In this document: one piece after another, positions 49,284 through 59,869 of the stretch | Position numbering within the stretch: the stretch's first letter is position 1 | Layout: each line of letters starts with the position of its first letter | The notes under the pieces: model-generated | Database searches by the model: none | The model's input: only the letters and a program-made list of their open reading frames with translations | What the model was told of the DNA's origin: nothing | Origin: Cryptomeria japonica | Taxonomy: Eukaryota > Streptophyta > Pinopsida > Cupressales > Cupressaceae | Direction of reading: 5' to 3' | Assembly: GCF_030272615.1 (NCBI RefSeq) | Contig: NC_081412.1 | Coordinates: 97,835,796 to 97,899,795 of the forward strand | Length of the DNA: 64,000 nucleotides | Position numbers and translations under genes: made by a program

Positions 49284-50400
49284 CTAGACCCCTAATTTGA
49301 TCAAATATTTAACATTTTTATGCAGGTCCGACCAAGAAATCTTTCATAATCTTTTAATGCATACGTGGTATGTTGCAGCGTATTTTCTCTCTATTATAGC
49401 GTGTTTGTTCTCTTTTATAGCACATACAATCACTATTATAGCGCATTTGAAGTATGGTACAATGCATTCACCCTCTGTTTTAGCATATTTACATCTTCTG
49501 TCTTTTTCTGGTTTTGGACAGTTTAGCGCATTCACTCTGTTTTAGTGCATTTGTCACAAAGGAAAAAAATTTGTAATTTGGTTTGGCAAATTAGGCTTGT
49601 CTAGCCCACCAAGTGATTGGGATTTTCACTAAATTCTTTTTTCTGTACCTAGTTTCTAACAGTTTCCTGCAGGTTGGAGGAGTTAAATTAGGATTTTTTT
49701 ATTTCTTTCTAGCTTTTTTCAAAGTTGGGTAAAAAGAATTCATATTTCCTTTTTGGTAAAAAGAACCTCACAATTTCATTTCGGTGCTCTAAAATAAATG
49801 AAACTTGTCTTTTGGGCTCTAAAAAGAACATCACTTGCAAAGATAAAAAGAATCACAAATCAAATTTTGTTTTCTTGCAAGTTAGGAGCAAAAACACTTC
49901 AAATTTGGGATTAAAAAGAACAAAAAATATTTCATTTTCTTGCAAAGGTAAAATTCATAATCAATCTATTTGCAAGTTAAAAAGAACAATCAACTTGTTC
50001 TTTTTTTGAAAAATCGATTTACTTTATAGCAACGTGCTTTCATTTGTTGACCAGAATTTCACTTTCCTAGTTAGAAAACAACTTCTATGTGGGACTAAAA
50101 TAAACACCATGTTTGATTGGAGCAACATCTCCAATTAGGACTTAGAAAATAATTTCTTTGAAAAGGTAAAAAGAACATTGTATGCTTTGTTAGCCTTGGT
50201 TATCACCCATGATTCACATCAAATCATTGATATAAAATTATTTTTTGTATTAAATGTTTTCATTTAATTATAATCCATTGTTGGTTTTAAGCTCCCACTT
50301 AGAATTCACCAAAGCACCTAGTCCTATTGCCTAATTGGAGGGGGCTACACCCTAGTCAATGTGGCCTTTAACCCACCATCCCACTAGTAGTGTTAATTTT
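49284..50400 (+). other. Untranslated leader with repeated TAAAAAGAA
   Basis: No gene is seen. TAAAAAGAA occurs at least seven times between 49729 and 50176 at irregular spacing. A separate motif TTATAGCGYRTTT or TTTTAGYGCATT recurs at 49395-49550. The leader probably belongs to the element whose LTR ends at 49262, and gag and pol are missing. Confidence 0.5.
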
Positions 50401-51365
50401 TATCAAAAAACCAATAATGAGTGTTGAAGTTGTATGTGTGCCCAAGGGTCCAACATATGGCCCCTCATACCCTAATTGGGATTTTTTTTAAGTAGCCATA
50501 ATCTTGTTCCACGATGTCTATTTTTTGAAAAAATATATCATGTAAAAAATTTGGCTCGGTGTACTTTCCAATGGATTCGATTATTTTTTAAAATTATATT
50601 TTCTAGTATCAATAATCTTTCTTTGAATTCAAACCACTATTTTTGGCTCCCAATCTAGTGAGTTTTTGGCACAATCTCTAATTTTAATGATTCCTACGAT
50701 GTTGGAAAGGAATTTAGAAGCTCTTTCAATTCATCCATGCACTTTTTCTAGATTTAGTCCTACGAACATTTTATTTTAGTTATTTCCTTAAAGGTACCTT
50801 GGGTATTACTTGGACATGCTAGGATTTCAGAATGTGCTATTATGATCAAATCAATTCATTTCAACTTCTATTCATACATCAATATCTTGTTGCTTCAATT
50901 AGATTTCAGGGTTGCTCCATAAATAGTTTTCTAATGTTCCTTAGTAGTAGGAAAGTCAATCTTTTCTTTTTCTTCATCAAATTCTAGTGTTTCTCCATCA
51001 AGAATTTTTAGTGTTTCCTAGCATCAAAATAATCAAATGTCTTTGTTTCTTTAATTAAGGTTCCAAATTTTTCTCCAAAATGAGCTTCTAGTGTTTATTT
51101 TCAAAAGGTTGTTGTCATTTTTCTTTGTGTGTTTGGGGAGGTGAGGGTTCTATATAATCTAGATCTATTTCCTTCCTATGAATGTATTTCTTAGTAGTAT
51201 CATTAATTCCTCCATCTTTCATCTCTTGATTATATCTTTCCTCTCTTTTGGGGAGATTTTTTTTCCCACAAGGTTTTACTACCATGGCCTAGTAGCCAAG
51301 ACCCATAATAATCTTTTTCTTTGCAATATTTGCATAATAATCTTCATCTCCCTGAGTTGCACTTA
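50401..51365. other. Decayed element-like sequence, nothing coding recognised
   Basis: The text contains repeats of CTAGTGTTTCTCC or TAGTGTTTCC (near 50980-51080). It ends in GAGTTGCACTTAAGGGGGG, which looks like an element 3' end with a polypurine tract. No protein domain was recognised. Confidence 0.35.
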
Positions 51366-51498
51366 AGGGGGGTGTTGGCACATTCATAAGATATTTTACC
51401 TAAGTAGCTCACTAGTAGGTTCTATTCACATTCTTAAGTTTATTTGGGTTCTAGGTAATATATCTAAAAGATTGTTTTGAATAGATTAAACTAGGAGA
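51366..51498 (+). other. Possible polypurine tract and start of an LTR
   Basis: AAGGGGGG is followed by TGTTGGCACATTC, the form of a 3' LTR start. The LTR-like text seems to be cut at about 51499 and may resume near 53069 (TGTTAGTTGTAATAAG). No partner LTR is present, so this is tentative. Confidence 0.3.
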
Positions 51499-53068
51499 AG
51501 GCCGAATTTTTACATAATTATAAAACCAACAAGCGAAAAACACCAAGGTCTCATGAGGAGTAAGGGCTCAAGACCAGAATGCCTACTACCAAAAGGAATC
51601 CAGTAGGCATACAAAACAACTAAAAAAACCAAAAAAACTAACAAGAAGAACCAAATGGCCTAAAAAATAACAAAACACACCTCTACCAAAGGCATGAACC
51701 AATGGCCAGCTTGGTGAGGGACAACACTAGCTTCTTACCCTAGCTGATTTCTTTTCCTTTTTCTAAAAACGAGACCTTCCTATGAGAACCTTTCCTAGAG
51801 AAGATGGTTGGGGAATTTGGGGTTGCGTTCATGGTTGACACAAACACCTCCAGCCTAGTGGTAATGGAAGACTGCAAATATCACTACTTTTTTTTCTCAC
51901 CTCCTCTTGGTTTCATCTTGTAAGGCTTGGAGAGTAGTGAAGTTCTTCCTGGTCATCTCCATGTTCTAAGTAAACATATTCTCCATTTTCCTTTTTATGG
52001 AGTCCTAATTATCATGCAGCACCTCAACCACTTCTACCAAATCCTTCATGTCATTACCTTGGTTTATTTTCTCACTAAGATCATTCACTATCTTCTTCAA
52101 ACATTCCCACTTTTCAACCATTTCAATGAATTTACTAGCCACCATCTGAATACCCTGGTCCTTATCGTTCATATCCCAACTCCAGGCTTTGGCATCCACT
52201 TCAGTGAGGGCTTCAATTCTATTAATTTTATTTTTAGCCACCTCAATTTTCCCAAGAAGCCAATGGATAGTAGGTTCATACTTATTGTAACCCTCACAAA
52301 ATTCATTCACTTTGACCTCAAAGAGGGGAAATTCCTCCTTAATCAAAGCATTCACAAGTGAAGAATGAGGGGAGCTAGGGAGTGGAGGAGGGGTGGAAGG
52401 GGTAGTAGCATTTCTCATAGAGTTGTTAGGGTTCCATTCAAATCTAGTGGACCAAGAAGAAGTAATCTCCTTTGAATCCTATTCACTAAATTTTGGCTTT
52501 GTAACAAAGAATTCACCAATAGGGGGCTGAAGAGGTTCTTTGACTTAGTAGTTCTAGAAGGGTTAACCTGATTAGGATTATTTTGGAGCTTTGGGGCTAC
52601 TTTAGTATCAACTGGGTTGACCGATAACTCAACACACGGAAAGGATTAATGGTTGGGCCACAACTTGGGGTTAAACCCATGTGAAAATTATAAAGTTCCA
52701 AAATGAGACCTTCATGTAAGGGAATGGTACCTTTAGATTTTGTAACCACAACAGATTGGGAAATGGATGAGAAAATCCAAAAAGGAAATTTCATTTTTAT
52801 GTCATACATTAAATGATTAAGGATGGGAAATAGTTGGGAGTGGGAGTGCTTAAACTGCCTGTCCAAGGTGAAAATTTTATCAAGACGAATGTTGCCACTT
52901 TTTCGATTCTCGGTAAGGCATCCCTTTTGAACTCACTTTGGAGATGGGCAACATTCTCACCTAGGCCCATTTTTTTTTGAATTCCTCCTTATAGTTACCC
53001 TTAGGATTTTTTGGGATGGACATTCCTTCCACAACTAACCCAGTGGCAGCTGCAGAAGTCCTAGAGGA
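51499..53068 (-). mobile_element. Retroposon-like insertion with an ORF1-like frame
   Basis: On the minus strand this runs from about 53068 through protein-like text (52866-52005) to an untranslated tail ending GTAAAAATTCGGCCTT, a style seen at 3' ends of plant LINEs. Flanks read CTAGGAG on the left and CTAGAGG on the right, a possible imperfect target duplication. The reverse transcriptase is missing, so it would be internally deleted. The family is not certain. Confidence 0.35.
52005..52418 (-). CDS. ORF1-like protein, unrecognised
   Basis: This open frame of 137 codons starts at ATG 52418 (the first in frame) and ends at TAA next to 52005. It opens with a Pro/Ser-rich segment, then is helical and charged, with Glu/Lys heptads suited to a coiled coil. 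Upstream text at 52866-52597 on the same strand is also protein-like but is separated by stops. No zinc knuckle or other domain is seen. It may be the remnant of a retroposon ORF1 or of a gag-like protein. Confidence 0.3.
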   Translation of the reverse strand: MRNATTPSTPPPLPSSPHSSLVNALIKEEFPLFEVKVNEFCEGYNKYEPTIHWLLGKIEVAKNKINRIEALTEVDAKAWSWDMNDKDQGIQMVASKFIEMVEKWECLKKIVNDLSEKINQGNDMKDLVEVVEVLHDN

Positions 53069-54163
53069 CTGTTAGTTGTAATAAGATCTTATTATATCTT
53101 ATGACACTTAATTCTTGATTCCTAGGTCATTTGATAGTTATTAAGTTAGTTATCTTAAGTCATATGATTAAGACACATGTCATAATATTGTCTAATCCTA
53201 TTTATCTACCTTGTAATTAAGAAATTCATCGTATGTACATTTTTATTCATTCAATCATCCATTATCTACCTAGCTATTTTTTCCATTCTCTCTTATGGAA
53301 GGTTATTTTTTCTTTATGGGTGATCTTGGGGTGTGGGGAGTTCACAATAAACTCCTAAAAATCCTATTTCATGTTATCATCCATTAGAAAGATATTTTTT
53401 TATTGCATAAATTATGTTCCTTGATGTGTATTCCTTGTTTTATATATGTAGGTCTATTCATTATGTGGACATCATAGAAACAAAATCTAGTTAAAATTAT
53501 ACTACCTAAATCTTCAACTCAACTTAATACTTTTACTAAAAAATGCTTTAAAATATCTTGATGACATATAGAAGGAACATATTTTTATTTCTTCTTAAAT
53601 TAGTACAAAAATTCTCATCATAAATATAATTTTTTATTTGAATCTTTCCCTAGTATGTTGACTTCATAGGTGATATTTGATTTCTTTGAATTGTCACTAT
53701 GTTTAATCCAATAATTATCATATGCATTAAAGTTATCTAGGAAAGGATCATTTATATAATATCTACTTTAATTTCATATTTGTATTTATCATTGGTTCTT
53801 GTATTATTAAAAGTCTTAAATCCTCTTAATGACGAATTAGTCAATTCTCCTTTCCAAATTATTTTATAGATATTTTGTTTTAATTTTACAATTGAAATCA
53901 TCAAACTAGATAATTGTAGTATTAGCCTTGTGTCAAAGCACAATAATAATTTGCATTTGTAACTCCAAAAGATATTCTTCTTTTAATTATGTCATTATTT
54001 AAATCTAAAAAATTATTATTTTTCAATTTGTCCACATTATTATTAATTAGATTGTTGTACATAGGTAGGTCAACAATTTTTTTATATCATTTTAATTTTA
54101 ATTATTACTAAGAAAAATAAATTTTCCATTCAAATACTTTATTATCATTGAAAGTATGTAATT
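53069..54163. other. AT-rich flank, target of the Copia insertion
   Basis: This includes LTR-like text (53069-53460) and, from about 54150 down to 53480 on the minus strand, stretches of Asn/Lys/Ile-rich protein-like sequence with many stops. The last five bases TAATT (54159-54163) pair with TAATC at 62367-62371 as the target duplication of the Copia element. Confidence 0.4.
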
Positions 54164-54502
54164 TGTTAGAGTTGTCTTGTATTAGCTAATAATTATTTAT
54201 TTAATTATTAGTCTATTTTACTCTACGCTTAAGCTAAACTTAGGCATTTAATAATATGGTAGGTATTTAATAATTATTCTAATTATTAAATAAACTTTAT
54301 CTCTTTAGGGTTTCTTTAGGGTTGCATATTCTCCTTTTATAAAGATTGTATTCTATTTTTTTCTATTCTATTCCCTCTTTGAAAGATAATATTTTTCTTC
54401 AGAGCCATTATTATGTTTTTGTCTCCAATCTTCTCTTGTGATAGGTATTTTTCTTCCAGGTGCTCTTGGGATCTCTGAAGTCGTATTTTCTCAACTTCTT
54501 CA
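54164..54502 (+). repeat. 5' LTR of the Copia element
   Basis: It begins TGTTAGAGTTGTCTTG and ends CAACTTCTTCA. It has a segment of about 65 bp near 54400-54480 that is absent from the 3' LTR. Confidence 0.9.
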
Positions 54503-54514
54503 TGGTATCAGAGC
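54503..54514 (+). other. tRNA-iMet primer binding site
   Basis: TGGTATCAGAGC directly follows the 5' LTR. Confidence 0.9.
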
Positions 54515-55673
54515 CTACATCTACTGCTTCTTGTTCCTGATTTTTCAAAAGATTTTTTTTTGGAGGTAAGGGTTTCAATTTTTTTTTTAGTTTTACTTTG
54601 GATTTGGGGTGCTTCTTTGTTTCTAGCCATTTTGAGCTGAAACAAACCTTGTCATTGAGCTCAGAACACCAAAAAACCCCCATTTTCATATAAAATTTGT
54701 CCAATTTTGACAACTTTGGCTCTAGGAATTTTTTTTTTGATTTTGGCCCTTCAAGGGCATGTTTTTTGAGAAAAATTAAAAATAATAATTTTTGGGCACT
54801 TTAACAGCTTGTCCAAGCTGGAAACCTCACTGTTGACAGTTGGTGGTCTGTTAACTGTTGGGGCCAACCCTCATGATAACCGCCGGCCAACAAACCATGG
54901 CGACTTCATCGTTGGCTACCACCTGCCCCCCAGAGCCACCGCTCGGGACCCACCTGTCACTGCCGCCCGGAGCTCAGCCACTGCCCGACCACAGCTAGCT
55001 ATTGCTCTTCCTAGCCATTGCTAGCCACTGCCACTTAGCCCAAGCTCCACCTCCCTACCACCAGCAGGGGGGCTTTTTTTTCTTTAAAGGGTTTTTTGAT
55101 AGGCTATTAGTTTTTTTGTCATAACTTGGGAAAACAGAGTCAATTTTTAAAAAATATTATATCGTTGGAAATCTCTTTTCAATCTCTATTCAAATCTAGA
55201 GGTGATATTTTCTTATTTTTTCATTTTGTATCTGTTCTTTTGCCATCAAAGTCAGATCTATTTTTTGCACTTGGGGAGCTATAACTTGGGTAAATAGACT
55301 TCGTTTTCGGCAAACAAATAGGCGTCAGAAAGATCTTGGAGAGTCTTATTCATATTTGGGGTTCATTGTTCGATAAATTTTACTAGGTACACAAGATATT
55401 CATCTAAATATTTTTTCTCTCTTTCCTTTCATTCTGGCTCTTAGATTGTATTGGGGTTTACTTCAAAAAATTAGAACACCTAAAGCTAAAAAATCAGAAC
55501 ACCTAAATTACTACTTTCTGTAATTTACTTTAGAAAATCAGAACACCTAAAGCTAAAAAAACCCTTCTGCATCCTCTATCTAGTATGAAAGATCACTTAA
55601 TTAAAAAAATCAAGAGCAGGTACAAGTACAGGTACACGTGACAGATTCTTCAGTTGAGCTTCTTACATCCCAG
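54515..55673 (+). other. Leader region of the Copia element
   Basis: This is T-rich untranslated text with a Pro/Ala-rich open frame (54809-55024) that I do not support as a gene. AAAATCAGAACACCTAAA recurs near 55467-55560. Confidence 0.4.
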
Positions 55674-57597
55674 AACTATCACCTCTAGGAAGCTCATATG
55701 ACGAGGCTTCTCAGATCATGAGGGTTGTGGTCCTATTTGGATGCGGATCAGCCTCAGCTACAACATCCTTTTGAGATTCTTCAAAATAAGAATAAGATGA
55801 ATGAGGCTATGGGTGTCATCTCCTTACATGTTTTAGACAGCTTGCTTTTTCACCTTGATGGTTTGCTCACTCCTCAGACTATGTGGTCCAAATTTGATAC
55901 TCTCTTTGGTACTATCAGTGAGCTCAGAGCATTACAAATTGAGGCAAATATCTCTTCCTTGTTACCCGAGTCCTTTCCTCACATTGAGGACTTTCTGAAC
56001 AAGTTTAAAACCACTAGATCTATCATCCAAAGTTGTGGTATAAATAAAGTAGACATAGAGTGTATCTACTTGATTCTATCTAAGCTTCAAGGTCCCTATC
56101 AGATATTTGTTTCCACATTTTATTCTACTATGGATTCCTTGGGCACATGCTTCTCCATGGCTACTTTTGATGTGTTTTGTGATCTCTTGAAGGTAAACCC
56201 ACAATAGTGGGTTACACTTTTTTGCCAACTTTGACACTTCAATTTTCATTAAAAAAAAAAACCTCACATTCAGACACTTATTACTGCTAAACCATAAGGA
56301 ATTTGTAGATGATGTGAACTAGTGATTTGTGACATTTTGTGTGTAGATTCTAAATATATTTTTTTGAAATTTTTTTTTTTATCTCCCTCAAAAACTAGTT
56401 TTTCACAAAAAACAACATCTTTTAAGAGTGATACTCATTTGGTATGGCATAACTTTTTTTCTAAAATAGATAAGAATGTGATTCTTTCAAATTTAATTTT
56501 GTGGCATCCATATCTAATGTTTCCAATTGGTTCCATAACATTATCTTAAATATTTCATATTTAATTAAGTTTTGAAGTTGAGTTAACTATAATTTTGACA
56601 TATGTTCATTTGGTTGATCATAACTTGTTGTGTATGTATCCAAATTCAATTTTTTTTTGTTGGAAAGAGGACTTCAATACCTAGTGCACGGATATTTTTT
56701 AGAATTTGTTTTCACTCATTTACTATTTTTCCATAACCATTGAACTCGAAAGTTGATGTTTGGTATGAAACCTAGGTTTAGTTAATCTAAAAAAAAAACA
56801 TAATAAACTCTTTATATGTTAAAATAATAGTCATTAGAAAGCTTGCTTCCAGTAGTACTATCATGTATTTGGGTTTACCAAAATTTGTCCATTTCAGCCC
56901 CCAATTTGAGCTTCGAAGGACAAAAATCTACAGAAACCATGAGAGGCTTGGGGAGTCCAAAACCAAGTTGGTTCGATAGAACATATGCTCTATCAAAGGG
57001 GTTCGATCGAACCCCCTAATGCAAATTTTGCATTTTATGCTATTTTGGGTTCAATCGGAAGTGGGTTTCGATCGCATGTGTTTTTTACATTCGATCGAAA
57101 GGGGGTTTCAATAGAACACGGCTAAAATCGAGTTTTGGACAAAAGAGTCAATTTTTTTCGTCTGAAAAAGTGTAACCCACTATTGTGGGTTCACCCTTGA
57201 CTTGTGAGTAGGCTCACCTATCTTAGTTGGACACTCTCATAGGATCAAAGAAAAACGCATTGGTTGCTCAAACATCTAAAGAGAACAAGAAGTAGAAACC
57301 AAAGCCTAAGAAGGATTCAGCTGGCAGTGAGCATTCCTCCCAACCACCACCTAAGTCAGATTATAAACCAAAGCCCTATCCCAAACATGAGAAATCTTCT
57401 AAGTTCGATGAGTCTTCCTCTGAGACTAAGAAGAAATCAGATGAACTTTGCAATTTTTGTGGCAATGAAGGACATCCAGTTTCTCAGTGTTAGAAATGAT
57501 TAGAGGCTTTGGAGGAAGCAATGCAACAGCATCATATTTCTTCTCCTCAGCCTCCATCTGCCTCTTCTATGAGGAAAGGACATGCTCTTTCTGCATG
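55674..57597 (+). pseudogene. Copia gag, split by a DNA transposon
   Basis: The first part (55674-56190) has the UBN2-type capsid domain (LWSYLDADQ, MWSKFDTLFG, then LSKLQGPYQIF). The second part (57201-57597) is Lys/Ser-rich and carries a complete zinc knuckle CNFCGNEGHPVSQC near 57450. Reading across the insertion, both parts are in keeping with one Copia gag. Stops lie near 55686 and 55719 (Trp positions), and others follow in the second part. The protein would package element RNA. Confidence 0.75.
56191..57196. mobile_element. 1.0-kb inverted-repeat DNA transposon
   Basis: The two ends carry terminal inverted repeats of about 31 bp, matching at all but two or so positions. They start AGGTAAACCCACAATAG on the left and, inverted, GGGTGAACCCACAATAG on the right. 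The flanks are TTGA on both sides (56187-56190 and 57197-57200); CTTGA is an alternative 5-bp reading. Each terminal repeat contains a hairpin AACCCAC-AATA-GTGGGTT. The right half has several TTCGATCGAAC-like palindromes (56970-57120). No transposase is encoded, so it is non-autonomous. The superfamily is not assigned. Confidence 0.8.
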
Positions 57598-58685
57598 AAC
57601 TATTACTTATGCATCCACTTGGATTATTGATTTAGGGGCTTCTCATAACAACTTGTTGCCTCAAGTGCTCACAATGATACTTTATAGATTGCAGTTGGTG
57701 ACTCAGCACAACTTTCAATTTCAAGTTCAGGTTATGTTCCATTGACAGGTGGTTGTTTTTAGGATGTTCTTTTGGTTCCTGACATTTTGACAAACCTCCT
57801 CTTTGTTTATTAGATTTGTCATTCTGGCTCTGGTAAAACAATTGAGTTATCACCACATGATGTGGTTATTAGAGAGCTCCATGATCCTGATTTGATTGTG
57901 GCTATTGGCAGTGACATTGGTCTTGATTCTCGGTTATATTAGTTTGATGGATTTGAGAGTCCAGATGGTTCAGGTGTTTCTCTTGTAGCACATGCAAATT
58001 CATTGAGCAGACTTTGGCATGAGCGTTTTGGCCATGTCAATTATAGATACTTAAAACAGATGAGCACACAAGCACTTGTGATTGGGCTCCCTCAGATATC
58101 CTATACTGATGGTGTATGTCAAGGTTGTGCACTTGGCAAGCATCACCAGGAAGCTTTTCCTACAGGAAGAGCCACACATGCTAAGGCACCCTTGGATTTG
58201 GTACACAATGATCAATTGTCCTTTCTGACTTCAACTTTTTTAGGGTCCAAGTATGTGCTCACTTTCATTGATGACTTCCCCAGATGTACATGGGTGTACT
58301 TTCTTAAGTACAAGTCTGATGTCTTTAATTCATTTCAAGTCTTTAACGCATTTGTAGAGAATCAGTCTGGTCTTTCTATCAGGAGGATACACACAGATAA
58401 TGGGAGAGAATATGTAAATCAAAATTTTATAGATTTCTACATAGAGCATGGTTTGCAGCATCGGCTATCAGTTCCTCACACTCCTCAGCAGAATGGTGTT
58501 GTTGAGAGAAATAACATAACACTACAGGAGAAGGCCAATTGTATGCTTCAGTCACTTTCTATGTAACCTTCTTTTGGGGTTGAGGTAGTTAATTGTGCCA
58601 CTTATATTCAGAATCATATGCCTCATAAGGCACTACGCCAGATGACTCTTGAGGAGGCTTGGTCCCATGTCAAGCCTGATGTTTC
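57598..58685 (+). pseudogene. Copia protease and integrase
   Basis: Near 57620 the protease motif reads WIIDLGASH, with Leu where the active-site Ser or Thr stands. The integrase frame (58003-58563) is open for 187 codons. It has LWHERFGHVNYRYL and CQGCALGKHH from the zinc-binding domain, and a catalytic core with FIDDFPRCTWVYFL, IHTDNGREY and PQQNGVVERNN, which keeps all three acidic residues. It ends in TAA at 58564, after which pol-like text continues to the solo LTR. Confidence 0.8.
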
Positions 58686-59864
58686 TATTACTACTTATCA
58701 AATTGCCATTAGTTTCATATCCAAAGTCATACTATATATTCTAGTCGGTTAGTATTACCAAATCATGCAGTCGGTACACACAGAGAAGTCAGTATGAACA
58801 GTCTGGTCGGTTACTAAAGAAAGCAGTCACAGAATGCAGTATTCACCGAGCTGTTTACCGAGTAAAGTTTCATGGCTACCGAGTGGTAAAGTTAACTCAC
58901 CGAGTTGATATTCACCGAGTGAAATGTTTTACCAGATACATTGAACTTGGACATGCACATGAAAACGTGTTACAACATCGAGGCACATCTAATCGTTTTT
59001 GCATTGGGAATTGCACTATGAGATTGTGTATGATTACAAGGTCAATCTAACCAATGAGATATTTTGTTTAGTTATTCATTTGAAGAATCTTTTGTAAGAT
59101 CGAAGCAATGAATCAGATCACCGCTGTAAGAGATCTATTTATACAGCATGATTCTAGGATTAGATATATGAGATGCAATAAGAGATAACAGAGTGTATGC
59201 ATGAAGGAAGACTATTACAGAGACACAGAGAGGTCACCGAGAAGGTTATCAGTGAATAGTCGAAGAATAGAGTAAACAGAAGGGTTTACCGAGTTTCATT
59301 ATGGGTTACCGAGGTATGCTACAAGCTAGGTAATCTTATTCAGAGTACATAGAATCTGCTTTAGCATTTCAGATGTAAAGTTGCAAATATTTGTAATGAT
59401 TTTATTGTAATATTTTGAAGTTGTAAGAGAAACCTTTAACAGGGTAAAAGACTCTAACCAAGTCTATAAATTGCAAATCCTTTAACCAGGTGCTACACTT
59501 ATATAGTGTTGTAAAAATCCTTTAGTAAGGTAGATCTAACTGATCTTGATACTCCTAACAGGGTAAACTATCAGAAATAGCTAAATGTAGCTCTAACCGA
59601 GCATTCTTTATTATTGCAGTAGTGAAGTTGTGGGTGCCATCCCCACCGCAGTTTTTCTCTCTAACCAAGAGTTTTTGCGTGACCAAAATATATGTGTTAT
59701 GGAGTGAATCATGTATGATTGTTATCTGTTGATTTTAGTTTTATTTTATGTTACTGCACTATTATGTTTATGCATAACAGTAAGGTTATTATCAGAGAAA
59801 ATTTTTGGAGTACTGATTCACCCCTCCCCTCTCAGTACATTAGCTTTCTATATTGGGCCTAACA
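58686..59864 (+). repeat. Nested solo LTR, Copia type
   Basis: The 1179-bp block is flanked by GTTTC on both sides (58681-58685 and 59865-59869), and the host reading frame resumes directly after it. It begins TATTACTAC (a TG start with a G-to-A change would fit) and ends GGGCCTAACA. Near its end, CACCGCAGTTTTTCTC and CACCCCTCCCCTCTCAGTA are typical of Copia LTRs. ACCGAG occurs nine times inside. No internal element sequence is present, so it arose by LTR-LTR recombination. Confidence 0.85.
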
Positions 59865-59869
59865 GTTTC

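Noticed and set aside
54809-55024. Pro/Ala/Arg-rich frame in the Copia leader
   Set aside because: It lies between the primer site and gag and looks like GC-rich leader text read by chance.
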